Below are positions 33,872 to 44,661 of a stretch of DNA of 64,000 bases, one piece after another (within the stretch, counting starts at the first letter, position 1; every line of letters starts with the position of its first letter). This DNA comes from Ricordea florida (taxonomy: Eukaryota > Cnidaria > Anthozoa > Corallimorpharia > Ricordeidae), in assembly GCA_949710005.1 (NCBI GenBank), contig OX453276.1:13341633-13405632 (forward strand), read 5' to 3'. A program made the translations under genes and the position numbers. The notes under the pieces were generated by a model. It was not told the origin of the DNA. It searched no databases and was given only the letters and a program-made list of their open reading frames with translations.

Positions 33872-34024
33872 CAGGCCTCGGTTGTTCAAAGCACGGATAA
33901 CTTTATCCACCGGATGAATCACTATCCAGTGGATGGCGTGGTTTGTTTTGTCAACACTTATTCACTGGATAGCAAATATCCAGTGGATAGTGTTATCCAT
34001 CCTTTGAACAACTGGGGCCAGGTC
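33872..34024. mobile_element. ~150-bp MITE
   Basis: The left end GGCCTCGGTTGTTCAAAGCA and right end CCTTTGAACAACTGGGGCC are inverted, with inner inverted TATCCACTGGAT-type motifs. No ORF. Confidence 0.7.
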
Positions 34025-34126
34025 TCCATAAGTTACAAAATCATTATCAGGTCTTAATCAATACAGTTAGCACCTGGTTGTGCAAAAAGGAAAAAAATAT
34101 ACCGAACACATAAAACATAAATTATA

Positions 34127-34580
34127 GCGGAGCTCCACAGCGGCTCCAAGAGCCACAGAGCGGAGTCCCATAACTACCGTGCGAGAATAGAAATTGAGAA
34201 AACCTTGCATTTGAGTTTTCATGGTCATTGTGGCTAGCGGCATGGCTCGCGGGCGCGTGCGCCTAGCGACGACGACGACGACGTTGGCCCAACATGGCGG
34301 CCATAGTCATCCGGGATATTTAGAAGGTCTTAAACCGAAACGAGGCTTTGTTTTTCGCGGGCTTTTCGCGGCTTGCCGCGGCTACACAACCTACAGCCAG
34401 CAGTCTACAGCAGTCTACAATGTTTTGCTGAAGAAACGGATTATTCATAGCGGTTTTGGAGGAAAACTTTTCTTCCTACAAGTTTTCAAGCGTTTTTGGA
34501 GGGACATAAGCATAAAGCTGAGTTCTTTCTACAAATTTTCCAGCATTTTTGGAGGGACTATGTGAGGAGCTCCGCTTTTA
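34127..34580. mobile_element. ~450-bp element with AGCGGAGCTCC ends
   Basis: AGCGGAGCTCC at the left is inverted at the right (GGAGCTCCGCT). Contains a (ACG)n run and repeated TTTTTGGAGG/TTTTGGAGGGAC motifs. No supported gene. Confidence 0.55.
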
Positions 34581-34597
34581 GGTTTGCCTAAATCTAT

Positions 34598-34930
34598 TTA
34601 ATATATTTGGAAGGTCCGTTCTCCTTTGGTGTCTGTAAACGTGGTGGTTGGCCTGATTTTTTGACACCAGCTACATCCCTTCTGGCCGCATGGTCTGCAA
34701 CCATTAGTCCATGAGCCCAAACAAATTTTGGTACCACCTGAGGTGGCAAAGGTTATCATATATTTTCTTAAAGCTCTTGTGATACATAATAAGAAAATAT
34801 GTGATAGCAAGGTTACATTCGCAGCTTGAGGCTGTCACGTGACCGGAAAGTTGCCACCCTGTGCAGTAGTAGACAGTACCACCAAGGTAGCTGTACGTTG
34901 CGAATTTGTTATGTATTTTGTACAACCAAG
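34598..34930 (-). pseudogene. Penelope-like element 3' fragment
   Basis: The minus strand encodes CRPCGQKGCSWCQKI followed by TFTDTKGERTFQIY, the Cys-rich linker found before the GIY-YIG endonuclease of Penelope-like elements. The flanking segment (34700-34800) is similar to 42060-42120, so both derive from related Penelope-type 3' regions. The copia LTR is inserted immediately to the right. Confidence 0.5.
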
Positions 34931-34953
34931 AGAAAATAAGAGTGCGATTATAT

Positions 34954-35169
34954 TGTTGTTATTCCGAAAGCATTTGACCGTTATTATTTGAATTGTGTGT
35001 ATTTCACAGGAATTGTTAATTCAGTTTATCATTGGTTAAGGCGTTTTTTTTTTTTGTTATCCAACCATTGTTTTTTCATTCAAATTAGCTTTTATATATG
35101 TTTTGTATTTTTCCTAACGTTTATATAACCGTTTTCGAAATAAACTAGTTATTCAACGCTGTAAAAACA
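34954..35169 (+). repeat. copia 5' LTR
   Basis: 216 bp, TG...CA, with AATAAA-like and TATATA segments near its end. Nearly identical to 39326-39538. Confidence 0.92.
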
Positions 35170-35172
35170 TTA

Positions 35173-35186
35173 GGTTATGGGCCCAG
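35173..35186 (+). promoter_or_regulatory. Primer-binding site matching initiator tRNA-Met anticodon arm
   Basis: GGTTATGGGCCCAG is complementary to the anticodon stem-loop of animal initiator tRNA-Met (containing CCCAUAACC). That indicates priming by a half-tRNA, as known for Drosophila copia, rather than by a tRNA 3' end. Confidence 0.75.
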
Positions 35187-35316
35187 GAGGGTGTGATTTG
35201 GTCGAGTTGAAATTGAGATGATCAGCGTCTGTGATCGATTGGATTTTCGAGCGTAGGAACGAGCGGGCTTTTGAATTTGTGACGGATTTATTTTTAAACG
35301 GTTGCATGAATCAAAC

Positions 35317-36090
35317 ATGGAGGAAAAGTGGTCGATCGACAAACTCAACGGAAGCAACTGGAACACTTGGAAATTTCAAATGAAACATTTACTGTTGGCG
35401 AAAGGGTTATGGGGCTTGGTAGATGGATCAGAAGTCCTTGCAGACGACGCCATGACAGCGGTGCAAGCCGTTTTTCGATCGAGGTTACAAAAAGCATTCT
35501 CGACAATTGTGTTGGCGATTGATAGTGCTTAGCTTTACTTGATCACCTCAAGCGAAGAACCGAAGCAAGCGTGGGATGCGTTAAGGAAACATTTTGAACG
35601 AGAGACACTCGCAAATAAACTATTTTTAAAGAAGCAGTATTTTCGTTCCGAGATGAAAGAGGGTACATCGGTGGAACAACATTTGAAGCACATGAAGGAC
35701 ATCACCGCCGATAAACTAGCAGCAATTGGGGCACCCATTTCCGAGGAGGATCAAGTTGTGACTTTATTAGGAAGTTTACCAAGAAGTTTCGCAACCCTTG
35801 TCACCGCTATCGAAGCTAGAATGGATGGAGTTAGCCTGGATTATGTTCAGCAAGCACTCATTCACGAAGAAATGAAGCAATCTGAGCTATCCGGTCAGTT
35901 ATTAGAAGCTGAGTCAGCACTGACGGGGGCCTTCAGGAGAGATACGCCACGCGATCAGCCAACATGTTTTAGATGCGGTACTGTGGGCCATGTTCGCCTT
36001 CGCCGTGATTGTCCACGTAATCAGCCTACATGTTTTGGATGCGGCGATGTGGGCCACATTCGCCGTTATTGTCCCAAGAAATTTAAATGA
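35317..36090 (+). pseudogene. copia Gag with two CCHC knuckles, one in-frame stop
   Basis: The ATG at 35317 starts MEEKWSIDKLNGSNWNTWKF, the usual copia Gag opening. UBN2-type Gag follows (EEPKQAWDALRKHFERETL, SLPRSFATLVTAIEAR). Two zinc knuckles end it: CFGCGDVGHIRRYC is a canonical CX2CX4HX4C, while the preceding CFRCGTVGHVRLRRDC has two extra residues from a 6-bp insertion. A TAG at 35530-35532 interrupts the frame and a TGA at 36088-36090 separates it from Pol. Both are single C-to-T changes from sense codons (CAG and CGA). Gag would package the RNA in virus-like particles. Confidence 0.9.
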
Positions 36091-36102
36091 CACAAAGCAA
36101 AA

Positions 36103-39100
36103 ATGGCCGAGAGTGATGAGCGCCGACCGAAAAATTCTGACTTCAAAGGTGAAGATGTTTATGCTGCTGCGTTTATGATGTCTGTTGAGAGCGTGGAGTC
36201 TGCGGAGAAGAAATGTAGTCCATGGGTTATCGACACGGGTGCATCAAGTCATATGATGAAAGAAAAGCACGTTATGGTGAATTTTCAGGAATTTGACAAG
36301 CCTGAAAATGTTGCGCTGGGTGATGGTCGTGTTGTGAAAGCGTTGGGGTCTGGAAGTGTACGAATGAATATGCTGTTTGAAGCAACTGAATCCAAGAAAG
36401 CAGTTTTGTATGATGTGCTGTACGTGCCTAAACTCATTTGCAACCTTTTTTCCGTAAGAGCTGCAGTTGCTAAGGGTAACGCCGTAGAGTTTGGTCCGCA
36501 AAAATGTTGTGTCTGGGATGAAAATGGAAAGCTTGGTGGAATGGGGTCACTGGCTGATAAACTCTATCAACTAGACTGTCAAGTTGTTCCTACTGCGGAC
36601 ACTGGGTACGCCTCAGTTGCGTCATCTCAAGGTAGCGACTTATGGCATCAACATCTTGGACATGTACACGACCCACGCCTCAAGAAATGTGTGGAGAGTG
36701 AATCTGTACAAGGGATTGACATCAAGAAAATGACTGAACTGTCCTTCTGTGAAGGATGTTTGGCAGGGAAGATGTGTAGAAAACCGTTTTCCACAGTGGG
36801 AGAGATCCGGTCGACGAGGAGACTACAACTTGTGCACAGTGACGTCTGCGGTCCAATGCACACGCCCTCGATTGGAGGAGCAAAGTATTTTGTTACGTTT
36901 ATTGATGACTACACTCGGTGCTGTGCTGTATACTTCATGAAACACAAATCAGAAGTGTTTGATAAGTTTATAGAATTTGAAGCCTCAGTTACCAATGATG
37001 CCTGTAAGGCAATAGGAACTTTGCGAACGGATAATGGCGGCGAGTATTTGTCCACTGAATTACAGAACTATCTGAAGGAGAAAGGAATTAGACATGAGCT
37101 GACAGTACCACACTCACCCCAACAGAATGGTGTAGCAGAAAGAATGAATCGGACTTTGGTCGAGTCAGCACGTTCGATGATTGCGCATGCGGCATTATCG
37201 AACATCTTTTGGGCTGAAGCCATCTCTACAGCTGCTTATGTGAGAAACCGCCTTCCTACGACGGCACTTAAGGAGAATGAAACTCCTTATGAGAGGTGGT
37301 ATGGAAGGAAACCAGATGTGAGCCACTTACGTCTATTTGGGTGTATGGCCTATGCCTACGTACCTGACAGTGAACGACGGAAGCTTGACAAGAAGTCGAA
37401 GAAGATGCGTTTCGTGGGCTACAGCTTAGCGTCAAAGGGATATCGCCTTTTTGATGAGACAAACCGAAAGATGTATATCCGGAGAGATGTGGAGTTCAAT
37501 GAAAACGATTTCGGCCAGAAGCAAGCCATGACAACAGAGCCAGAGCCAAGGTGCGAGGAAGCGAAGCGAAATGAGGTACCCCCTAGAAAAGATGAAGAAG
37601 GAGAACAAGGAGAAATGAAGAAATTAGAAGAAGACACGCTGGAAGAACCTCGACAGTCTGTAAGAACACGAAAAGCACCAGTCAGATATGGCTATGACGA
37701 ATACGCAGATACGGCAACCCACCACATACATCATGTCGCCTATCATCTTTCTGAGATTGACGAACCCACAACTATGCAAGAAGCAAGATTAAGTGATCAC
37801 GCTGCAGAATGGAAAGTCGCTACGGATTCAGAATACAATTCGCTGATTGAAAACAAGACGTGGGAGTTGGTTGAATTACCCCCAGGTCGGAAAGCTGTTG
37901 GGTTCAAATGGGTGTTTAAACTGAAACACGCTGGGGATGGCAAAGTGGAACGATTCAAAGCACGCCTAGTGGCCAAGGGTTACGCCCAGAAATATGGAAT
38001 TGACTATGATGAAACTTTTTCGCTCGTAGTTCGTTTCTCTTCAATACGTTTCTTGTTAGCGTTTGTAGTTCAGAATGATTTGCTGATTCACCAGATGGAC
38101 GTAGAAACCGCTTTTCTCAATGGTAAACTCGATGAAGAAATTTACATGCAGCAACCGGAAGGCTACGTGAAGCCTGGGGAGGAGCATTTGGTATGCAAGC
38201 TAGAGAAGTCGCTGTATGGGTTAAGGCAGTCTTCCCGCTGTTGGAACAAAGCTTTTCAGGAATGTATTGAGAAGATCGGCTTAATTCAAGCCTCGGCAGA
38301 TCCCTGTGTGTTCATCAGAAAGGATGCATTGACTATCATTGGAGTTCACGTTGATGATGTGATGATACTAGCTAGAAACATGACGGAGATGAAGAGTGTC
38401 AAGGACAGCCTAAAGTTGCAGTTTAAGATGAAGGACATGGGGGAGCTGCATTACTATGTCGGAGTCTGTATTGTTCAAGATGTGAAAAACAAGCAAGTTC
38501 ACATTCATCAAGGGCAGTACATCGAAAAGATGCTCGAGAAGTATGGGCAAACAGAAGCGAAACCGGTGTCTACACCTGCTGATTTGAATGTCAAGCTGCA
38601 AAAGGAAGATGGTTTTAGCAGACCGGTTGATGCGACCTCATACCAGTCGATGGTTGGAAGCCTACTTTATGGTGCAATCGCAACTCGTCCGGACATCGCC
38701 CAAGCAGTGGGAGTTGTCTCAAAGTTCTGTGCCAATCCTACACAAAATCATTTAACCACAGCAAAGCGGATCCTCAGATATCTGAAAGCAACTGCATATC
38801 TTGGTTTGAGTTACAAGAAGTGTGCTAATGGAAATTTGATCGGTTACTCAGATGCAGATTGGGCGGGAGATATAGATGACCGTCATTCCACTTCAGGAAA
38901 CGTGTTCTCATTTGCGTGTGGAGCAGTGAGTTGGTTAAGCAAAAAACAGGCTACCGTTGCGTTGTCGACAGCAGAAGCAGAGTATGTAGCCCTAAGTACG
39001 GCCACTCAGGAAGCAATTTGGCTTCGAAGGTTGTTGGCAGACGTAGGAGAACCTCCAGAGGGGCCAACTGAGATATATGAAGACAACCAAGGGGCTATTT

Positions 39101-39306
39101 CAATGGCTACGAATCCCGTGGGCCATGCCAGAACCAAGCATATCGATATACGTTACCACTTCGTTCGCGAAGGAGTACAGGACGGAGCGATCGTTTTGAA
39201 ATTCATTGCTACTGACGAGATGATTGCTGACATCCTGACGAAACCTTTGCCTAAGCATCGCTTTCAGAAACTTGTTACTGAGCTAGGCATGAAAGCTGTC
39301 AAATAA
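36103..39306 (+). CDS. copia Pol polyprotein (protease, integrase, RT, RNase H)
   Basis: A 1,067-codon open frame in the same frame as Gag. It encodes aspartic protease WVIDTGASSHM near residue 41; the pre-integrase zinc finger (HQHLGHVHD...CEGCLAGK); integrase with catalytic HSDVCGP, RTDNGGEYLS and QNGVAERMNRTLVE; RT with MDVETAFLNGKLDEEIYM and VHVDDVMIL; and RNase H with YSDADWAGD, STAEAEYVALS and DNQGAI, ending KHIDIRYHFVREG. All catalytic residues are present. Since copia elements normally make one Gag-Pol protein, the TGA just upstream is probably a lesion rather than a designed break. The ATG at 36103 may allow a separate product. Confidence 0.95.
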   Translation: MAESDERRPKNSDFKGEDVYAAAFMMSVESVESAEKKCSPWVIDTGASSHMMKEKHVMVNFQEFDKPENVALGDGRVVKALGSGSVRMNMLFEATESKKAVLYDVLYVPKLICNLFSVRAAVAKGNAVEFGPQKCCVWDENGKLGGMGSLADKLYQLDCQVVPTADTGYASVASSQGSDLWHQHLGHVHDPRLKKCVESESVQGIDIKKMTELSFCEGCLAGKMCRKPFSTVGEIRSTRRLQLVHSDVCGPMHTPSIGGAKYFVTFIDDYTRCCAVYFMKHKSEVFDKFIEFEASVTNDACKAIGTLRTDNGGEYLSTELQNYLKEKGIRHELTVPHSPQQNGVAERMNRTLVESARSMIAHAALSNIFWAEAISTAAYVRNRLPTTALKENETPYERWYGRKPDVSHLRLFGCMAYAYVPDSERRKLDKKSKKMRFVGYSLASKGYRLFDETNRKMYIRRDVEFNENDFGQKQAMTTEPEPRCEEAKRNEVPPRKDEEGEQGEMKKLEEDTLEEPRQSVRTRKAPVRYGYDEYADTATHHIHHVAYHLSEIDEPTTMQEARLSDHAAEWKVATDSEYNSLIENKTWELVELPPGRKAVGFKWVFKLKHAGDGKVERFKARLVAKGYAQKYGIDYDETFSLVVRFSSIRFLLAFVVQNDLLIHQMDVETAFLNGKLDEEIYMQQPEGYVKPGEEHLVCKLEKSLYGLRQSSRCWNKAFQECIEKIGLIQASADPCVFIRKDALTIIGVHVDDVMILARNMTEMKSVKDSLKLQFKMKDMGELHYYVGVCIVQDVKNKQVHIHQGQYIEKMLEKYGQTEAKPVSTPADLNVKLQKEDGFSRPVDATSYQSMVGSLLYGAIATRPDIAQAVGVVSKFCANPTQNHLTTAKRILRYLKATAYLGLSYKKCANGNLIGYSDADWAGDIDDRHSTSGNVFSFACGAVSWLSKKQATVALSTAEAEYVALSTATQEAIWLRRLLADVGEPPEGPTEIYEDNQGAISMATNPVGHARTKHIDIRYHFVREGVQDGAIVLKFIATDEMIADILTKPLPKHRFQKLVTELGMKAVK

Positions 39307-39325
39307 GCAACGTCAAAAGTGGGAG

Positions 39326-39538
39326 TGTTGTTATTCCGAAAGCATTTGACCGTTATTATTTGAATTGTGTGTATTTCACAGGAATTGTTAATTCAGTTTA
39401 TCATTGGTTAAGGCGTTTTTTTTTGTTATCCAACCATTGTTTTTTCATTCAAATTAGCTTTTATATATGTGTTGTATTTTTCCTAACGTTTATATAACCG
39501 TTGTCGAAATAAACTAGTTATTCAACGCTGTAAAAACA
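39326..39538 (+). repeat. copia 3' LTR
   Basis: 213 bp, matches the 5' LTR. Preceded by the polypurine tract AAAAGTGGGAG (39315-39325) and followed by TTATAT. Confidence 0.92.
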
Positions 39539-39544
39539 TTATAT

Positions 39545-40165
39545 ATGACTACAACTTTAAGAAGCTTTGTTTACGTTTTTAGTACAATTTCTATAACACT
39601 TAATTTAATTAATAACTTGTGAGAGCAACATCATTCCTACTGATTGAGTCAGCAGCGCGAGAAACTGTTCGCTTTCCTGGTGCTCATTTTATTAACCATG
39701 AAGTGCTTACAATTTAGAATGTTATTAAGACATGTCATCGCCTTGACATAATGCATAGACGTCTGAAGATGTTCTTACTTGCAATAGATTTCTTGGTTAG
39801 AAGCAATACTGGGTAACCTGTGGAACACCATTAATAGGTTTAAAAAAACTTCTGTTGTCGGCTTTTGCTCTAATTTGATTTTAATGTTTTTATGCACTGA
39901 AAGCTCTTTTGTCCAAAAGCTTTCACATACCTCAATAAATTATTTCCACTAGTTTGTTTTCATTACCTGTACATGACCTTCTTAAACCTTTTGCCTGTAA
40001 TAAATGCCTCCTACAAATTAGCACAAGGGCTATGTAGTTAAGACCTCTTGCGATCTTAAGCATTAAAATAACAGTTTATAAAGTTAGTTCTACGTCCGGA
40101 TCGAGACGTTTATCATCATCTTCTACAATGACGTCTCCCTCTTCCTCTGGCTGGTTGGAGCACGT
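39545..40165. other. Non-coding stretch
   Basis: No supported ORF or clear repeat. Probably the 3' flank of the minus-strand gene at 40170-41590. Confidence 0.4.
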
Positions 40166-40169
40166 TGTT

Positions 40170-41590
40170 AGCCTACAAAAGACAGAGGTCTGAGCACTTT
40201 AGGCCAGTTAGGATGCAATCACATGTGGTTTCATCACAAGACTTCTTGCAAGTGCATGCGATTAGCTCGATCACTGCTCTTGGTACAGGCAAGCCATCCA
40301 TCCAGTCGGTTTCAAGTCTTTCACCGTGTGCATTCGTTTCGAGAAACCAGCCTTTGCCCACCGGAGTTGGCACTTCATTATTGAAAGAGAGTTCTTCCAA
40401 ACTGCAACTTGATAATTAGCTCTTTGGCAGTGCTTTTCTAAGCAGTCCCTGCACGGCTGTAGCTGGTACGATTCCGCATCACCTTTCTTGGCACAGAAAA
40501 GAGCATACCGAAGCTCATTTACATCCGATGTACCTTTTTTGGCACCATAGAGAGCACAGACAAAGGCTTCCAACTTCCCAAAGAGCTCTTCAGTTACTGA
40601 CCACTCCTCTACAAGTCTTGCAAACACTTCCTGGAATTCATCCGCGTTCTTTCGAAGAATCTTCAGTGGCTTTACTTTGCCAATGCCTGCAAATGAGCTA
40701 ACTGAGTCACAGCCCGTAAAGGCATGTAGCCCAAGCAAAGCCTTGCATACTTGAAGACCTATTGCACAAACTATTTTTCCGATGTCTATATATCTGGCCA
40801 TTTGCTGTGAAACGCAACGCTGGAAAAGCGGCACTTCGACGTCATTTGAAAAAGCAAGACAGAGAATGCGTACGTCAGTGTCCTCAGATGAGATGACTAT
40901 GGCAGTGAACGGTTCTTTTGTCGCATGTCTACCATGAAGGAGGAGGCGGGTGTCGACTTCCTCTTGGTATGATTGCAGCTCCTCTTCTTCTTGTGCGCTC
41001 TCTGTTGTTAGCTTGTAGCAACGCTTCCCACACGTAACATAAAGTGTCTTGTATTGCAGCTTTGATCGGCAAGACAGTTTACTCCAGTGATCAACGACAA
41101 ATTTGATTAGGCTGGTTTTATTCTGACTGTTCTGCAAAAAGCTTCTGAATTGCTTTACCTTCTGGTCGCTTGAAATCGGCTGCAACCAAGTCACGTGAAA
41201 GATTGGCCAGAATTCTTGAGTCCTGCTTACTAATTGCAGCTTTTCTAACTGAATCGTTAACTCTTAGTTCTCTAGCTTGTGTCAAACCTTCCTTTATCTC
41301 TTTCTTATATTTATCTTGCTTGCCACAGAAAATGCACTCTTTTTCATACACTCTAGACGTACTTGGATTACTTCGAATAGATGCTCTTCTTTCTCGTGAG
41401 CTCTCCTCAACTCAACTGGCTTTCTCATTCTGCTTTGCTTTGGCAACAATGCCGTTAAGTTCTCTTTTTAGAGTAAACATACTTCGGCATTTACGGTGAT
41501 AAAAAACACCATCTGGCACTTCATTATCCGAATCTACTTTTACACTCAGAATACCGTCATGCTTTCGTATTTCACCGGCATCTCGAGCGA
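40170..41590 (-). pseudogene. Uncharacterised repeat-family protein, internally deleted
   Basis: Read on the minus strand, the N-terminal part contains HRKCRSMFTLKRELNGIVAK, ESSRERRASIRSN and YEKECIFCGK. A central segment is missing, since the frame passes from DLVAADF to a stop near 41118. The next segment has KCYKLT-type and EEVDTRLLLHGRHA motifs, VISSEDTDVRILCLAF, LHAFTGCDSVSSFAG and CRDCLEKHCQRANYQVAVW. A one-base shift near 40390 leads to a Cys-rich tail, IACTCKKSCDETTCDC. The DTR/EDTDV/GCD pattern suggests a PIN-like nuclease fold, which is inference. There is also an in-frame TGA near 41415. This family is very repetitive in cnidarian genomes as I recall it; no function is established here. 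Confidence 0.5.
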
Positions 41591-41999
41591 CTTAGCCACA
41601 GGATTCCCACCTCAAACGCAAGAGTTATCAGTATTCATTCATTTCTTTAATACCGTAATACATTACATTTTGTTCGTTTTATTTAACATTTTATTTAACT
41701 TTACTAAAATATAGTATTGAGTATTTTAGAAATAATGTATTTAAATAATTTAAAAGTTTTTTTTGAAATTATGACGAAGTGGTCTAATGACGGCAATGTC
41801 ATGTGACTGAGACGACTAGAAAAGATGAAAGTCTTGTCTGCATTTAATGACATCGTAATACCATTCTTAACACAACACAAGTTGCCTAATTTTGCTAACC
41901 ACTAAAACATATACTAAACTGCAACGCTATACAGTCAGCTGAACTGACTGTAGATGGCATCTCTTTTTAAGGTCACGTGACACCCTACAGTTGCCATGG

Positions 42000-42232
42000 C
42001 AACCTTGCTATCATATGTATTTTGAGCCTTCAAGTGATAAGCTTTAATAAAATACATGATAGCATTTGCCACTTCGACTGGTACCAATCCGCCATTTTTT
42101 GCCTTTTGGCTCATGGACTACATCATTTGTGTCGTCCTGTTTTGGTCCACTTCTAAACTTGGAACTGACAAGTTTGTCGTGTAGACTCTTAAGTCGTCTG
42201 TACGCAATTAAAGGTGGTTTGTCAAATATTTT
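42000..42232 (-). pseudogene. Penelope-like element, C-terminal part (left of the inserted unit)
   Basis: The minus strand reads LAKIFDKPPLIAYRRLKSLHDKLVSSKF. This is the stretch just after the reverse transcriptase thumb in Penelope-like elements (consensus-like PPLIAYRRPKNLRD). The tail to 42044 is degenerate. It continues the open frame that stops at 61983 on the other side of the inserted unit (NWSFLKSKERLAK...). The two pieces therefore read as one element split by a later insertion. Confidence 0.65.
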
Positions 42233-42902
42233 GGCTAGACTATAGAATACCCGTCCACTCAATAATGTCACTGCGGGTACACGGTCCGTGGTCGGCAGTG
42301 ACTAAGTATATAGTTTTAGGCTATCTGGCCAGTTTGGCGAGAGTTGTTGACTGTTCGGCGTCCAGTTGGGAATGCCGCTGAAATCTGAATAAAATAACAT
42401 GCATTGCGCGCATCGTGTCCAACACCGCCTGACAGGGACCCAAATTAAGTCATTCATTAAATTATTCCTTTGCACAGGAATCCCAGCAACTCATTCACTT
42501 TGTATATCGTAGCATAATATTTGTACCCGCGGTCGCCAGTCGCCGGTCGGCTCAGCACTGGAACCCCATGACTAGTAAATGTAAAATACTCAGACTTTGA
42601 TGTACGTAAATAAAGTTAAAATCAAGCAAAACCTTATATAAATACAGCTCTTTTAATCAAACAATAAACATGTTTTTATTTACAGTTAAAATTATATTGC
42701 AAAAGTTATGCATCAAAAGTCTATTAAATACCGCCTGTTCAGATTACTAGAACTTCGTAGCTAGTTTGAGCGGCCCTTAGCTAGCTACACAGTCAATTAC
42801 TAATGTGAAAGACCTTTCGTGAAACTACAAGTAGCTAACCACTATATCGATCGTTAAATCAACACTCTGTCATATCAATTACAACAGTATAGCACCTTAA
42901 CA

Positions 42903-43948
42903 TCATCTAAAAAAGCATTGAAACAAGTCCTCGTCCTTATGTTTATATCTCCACATAAATTCAGCAAGATGCGAAGAAAACAAGTACTTCTTAACGCCAA
43001 AACTGAGTAATTTAGCTTTAGCTTGCCTCCAGTGGCCTTCGATTCTGTTGGTATGCTAACCAGATGCATTTACAAACTCCTTGGAGTGATTTACGGTACT
43101 ATGTTTATATCCGTGTTTCTCCAGATTACAGTATACTTTCCAACAATCCGAAATTATGAGTGTACCAGGCTTGATCCACCTCTGGATAACTGGTAACAAT
43201 GTGTTTTCGTTTCTTTTCTCTACAGCTACCATGAAACACCTTCTGCTTTTGTCTTCGATTCCTCCAAATACCCACTGTCCCTCACCTTGTGACCTCTGTG
43301 ATACTTTCTTTTTCCAAATTTACTTTCATCTATCTGTACCACTTTGCCTTCTCCGCCAAGCTTTTCACTTTGACTTTCAAGTGTCACTTCACAAGTTTCG
43401 TGGCAAAACATGTCCCAGTCAACCGCGGTGTTGCTGCTCAGTCTCAGTTCATGCTTGATCTGCTCTTGATCTAAATCTCGTGACCACAAATACGTGAACT
43501 GAAGTATCTCTTCAAGTGTCATGTTACTTTTATCAAACCAGCTTCCTGTCCTAATTGACATCTCTGTCTTGTGCCTTTTACTGTTTTGTTGACGTCTACA
43601 TTCCCATTTAAATCCGTCCGATCTGTCTGCACATTTCGATAACTTCATGGGTATACTACAATAAGGGCACAAACGTTCCTTTGCTATAAGTCCTTCTTCC
43701 ATAAGCCATTCTATTAATAATTCCTTGTCGCTAAGGCGCTGTAACAGGTCTTCGAACCGCCATTTCTGGCCTTGCTTGCTACGACGTTGCTTGCTACGAC
43801 GTTGCTTGCTACGACCGTAGCTTCCATTCATCAAAGAACCACACTGAGTCGACGATTCTTCCTCTGTGACATCAGCAGTCTGGGAATATTTCGATAACTT
43901 CAATGTTCTTTTGCTTCCAAACGCTACTTGCACTCCTTTATCATTCAT
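42903..43948 (-). pseudogene. Merlin/ISXO2-like (IS1595-group) transposase, two breaks
   Basis: The ATG at 43948 starts a basic region with three SKQRR repeats. A zinc-ribbon (CPYCSIPMKLSKC...WECRR) follows, then the DDE-type domain: QIDESKFGKRKYHRGH (first Asp), IISDCWKVY (second Asp) and RIEGHWRQAK (Glu). The order and motifs are those of ISXO2-like transposases, the bacterial relatives of eukaryotic Merlin. A one-base loss near 43290 shifts the frame before GQWVFGGIEDKSRR, and TAG interrupts the frame after FVNASG near 43063. This copy is therefore inactive. It is divergent from, and about 0.7 kb from, the DUF3987-type gene in the same unit. Confidence 0.75.
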
Positions 43949-44039
43949 TTTCAACTAATACTATGAATTAATATCCAAGCAATTCTTTTTACGCTCATGC
44001 AGTCCTATTGTTCACAAATGACAATTACTGTCAAATATT

Positions 44040-44450
44040 CCTTGACATACTTAACAAAATTCTCTGTGACTTCTCTATTGTTATATTTCTTAACTGCTTC
44101 ACGTGGCACCCTTTAAATTCAGGTCTCACACTTAATTGCCGTCACTCAAAAACCACCGCCTTACATCAGAATTCTCTCACTCTCGAATCTCCTATTGTTA
44201 CACTTTTCCATCACTTTACGCGGGAGCCTTTAAAATCAACTTCGCCTATTTTATTGCTGCCACTCTAACACAACCGCTAATGTTAAACAATAAGTCAATT
44301 TTCAACACCATTGTTTTCCACTTAATTTCGTCAACTTCACTACCGGCTTCCTTTTAACTGCCACGTAATCGGGGTGTAACAGTTGATCCTTTAAAATCAA
44401 ATTCACCTACGAAATTGCCGTCAACTCAAAAACTGCTAACAATAACAGAC
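44040..44450. repeat. Diverged tandem repeats between transposase and DUF3987-type gene
   Basis: Three ~120-140 bp units, each with CCTTTAAAATCAA...ATTGCCGTCA-CTCAAAAAC (about 44110, 44228 and 44390). They lie between two divergent genes, so they may hold promoter or transposase-binding sites. No further evidence. Confidence 0.5.
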
Positions 44451-44661
44451 AAGTACCGCTAGAGTGCGAAAACTACAACAGGTAATTCTGATTGCATGGT
44501 TATATTTCACAAAAAAACACCGCCACACCATTGTTTTCACCAATCATCGCTTTCGATTGTGAAGTCTATTGTTTCCAGTTCCATGACCGGCCGTTATCCT
44601 TCTTTCACTTCATTACTTCCTTCACTTTCACTCTGACCACCAGTTAGACAACACTCGCAAC

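Larger units (their letters stand above)
34954..39538 (+). mobile_element. Ty1/copia LTR retrotransposon
   Basis: Two LTRs of about 215 bp start TGTTGTTATTCC and end in ACA. They differ by two substitutions and the length of a T run, so the insertion is young. Direct repeats TTATAT flank it (left ending 34953, right from 39539). A primer-binding site follows the left LTR and a purine tract (AAAAGTGGGAG) precedes the right LTR. Gene order protease-integrase-RT-RNase H is that of copia. It interrupts a Penelope-like 3' fragment. Confidence 0.95.
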
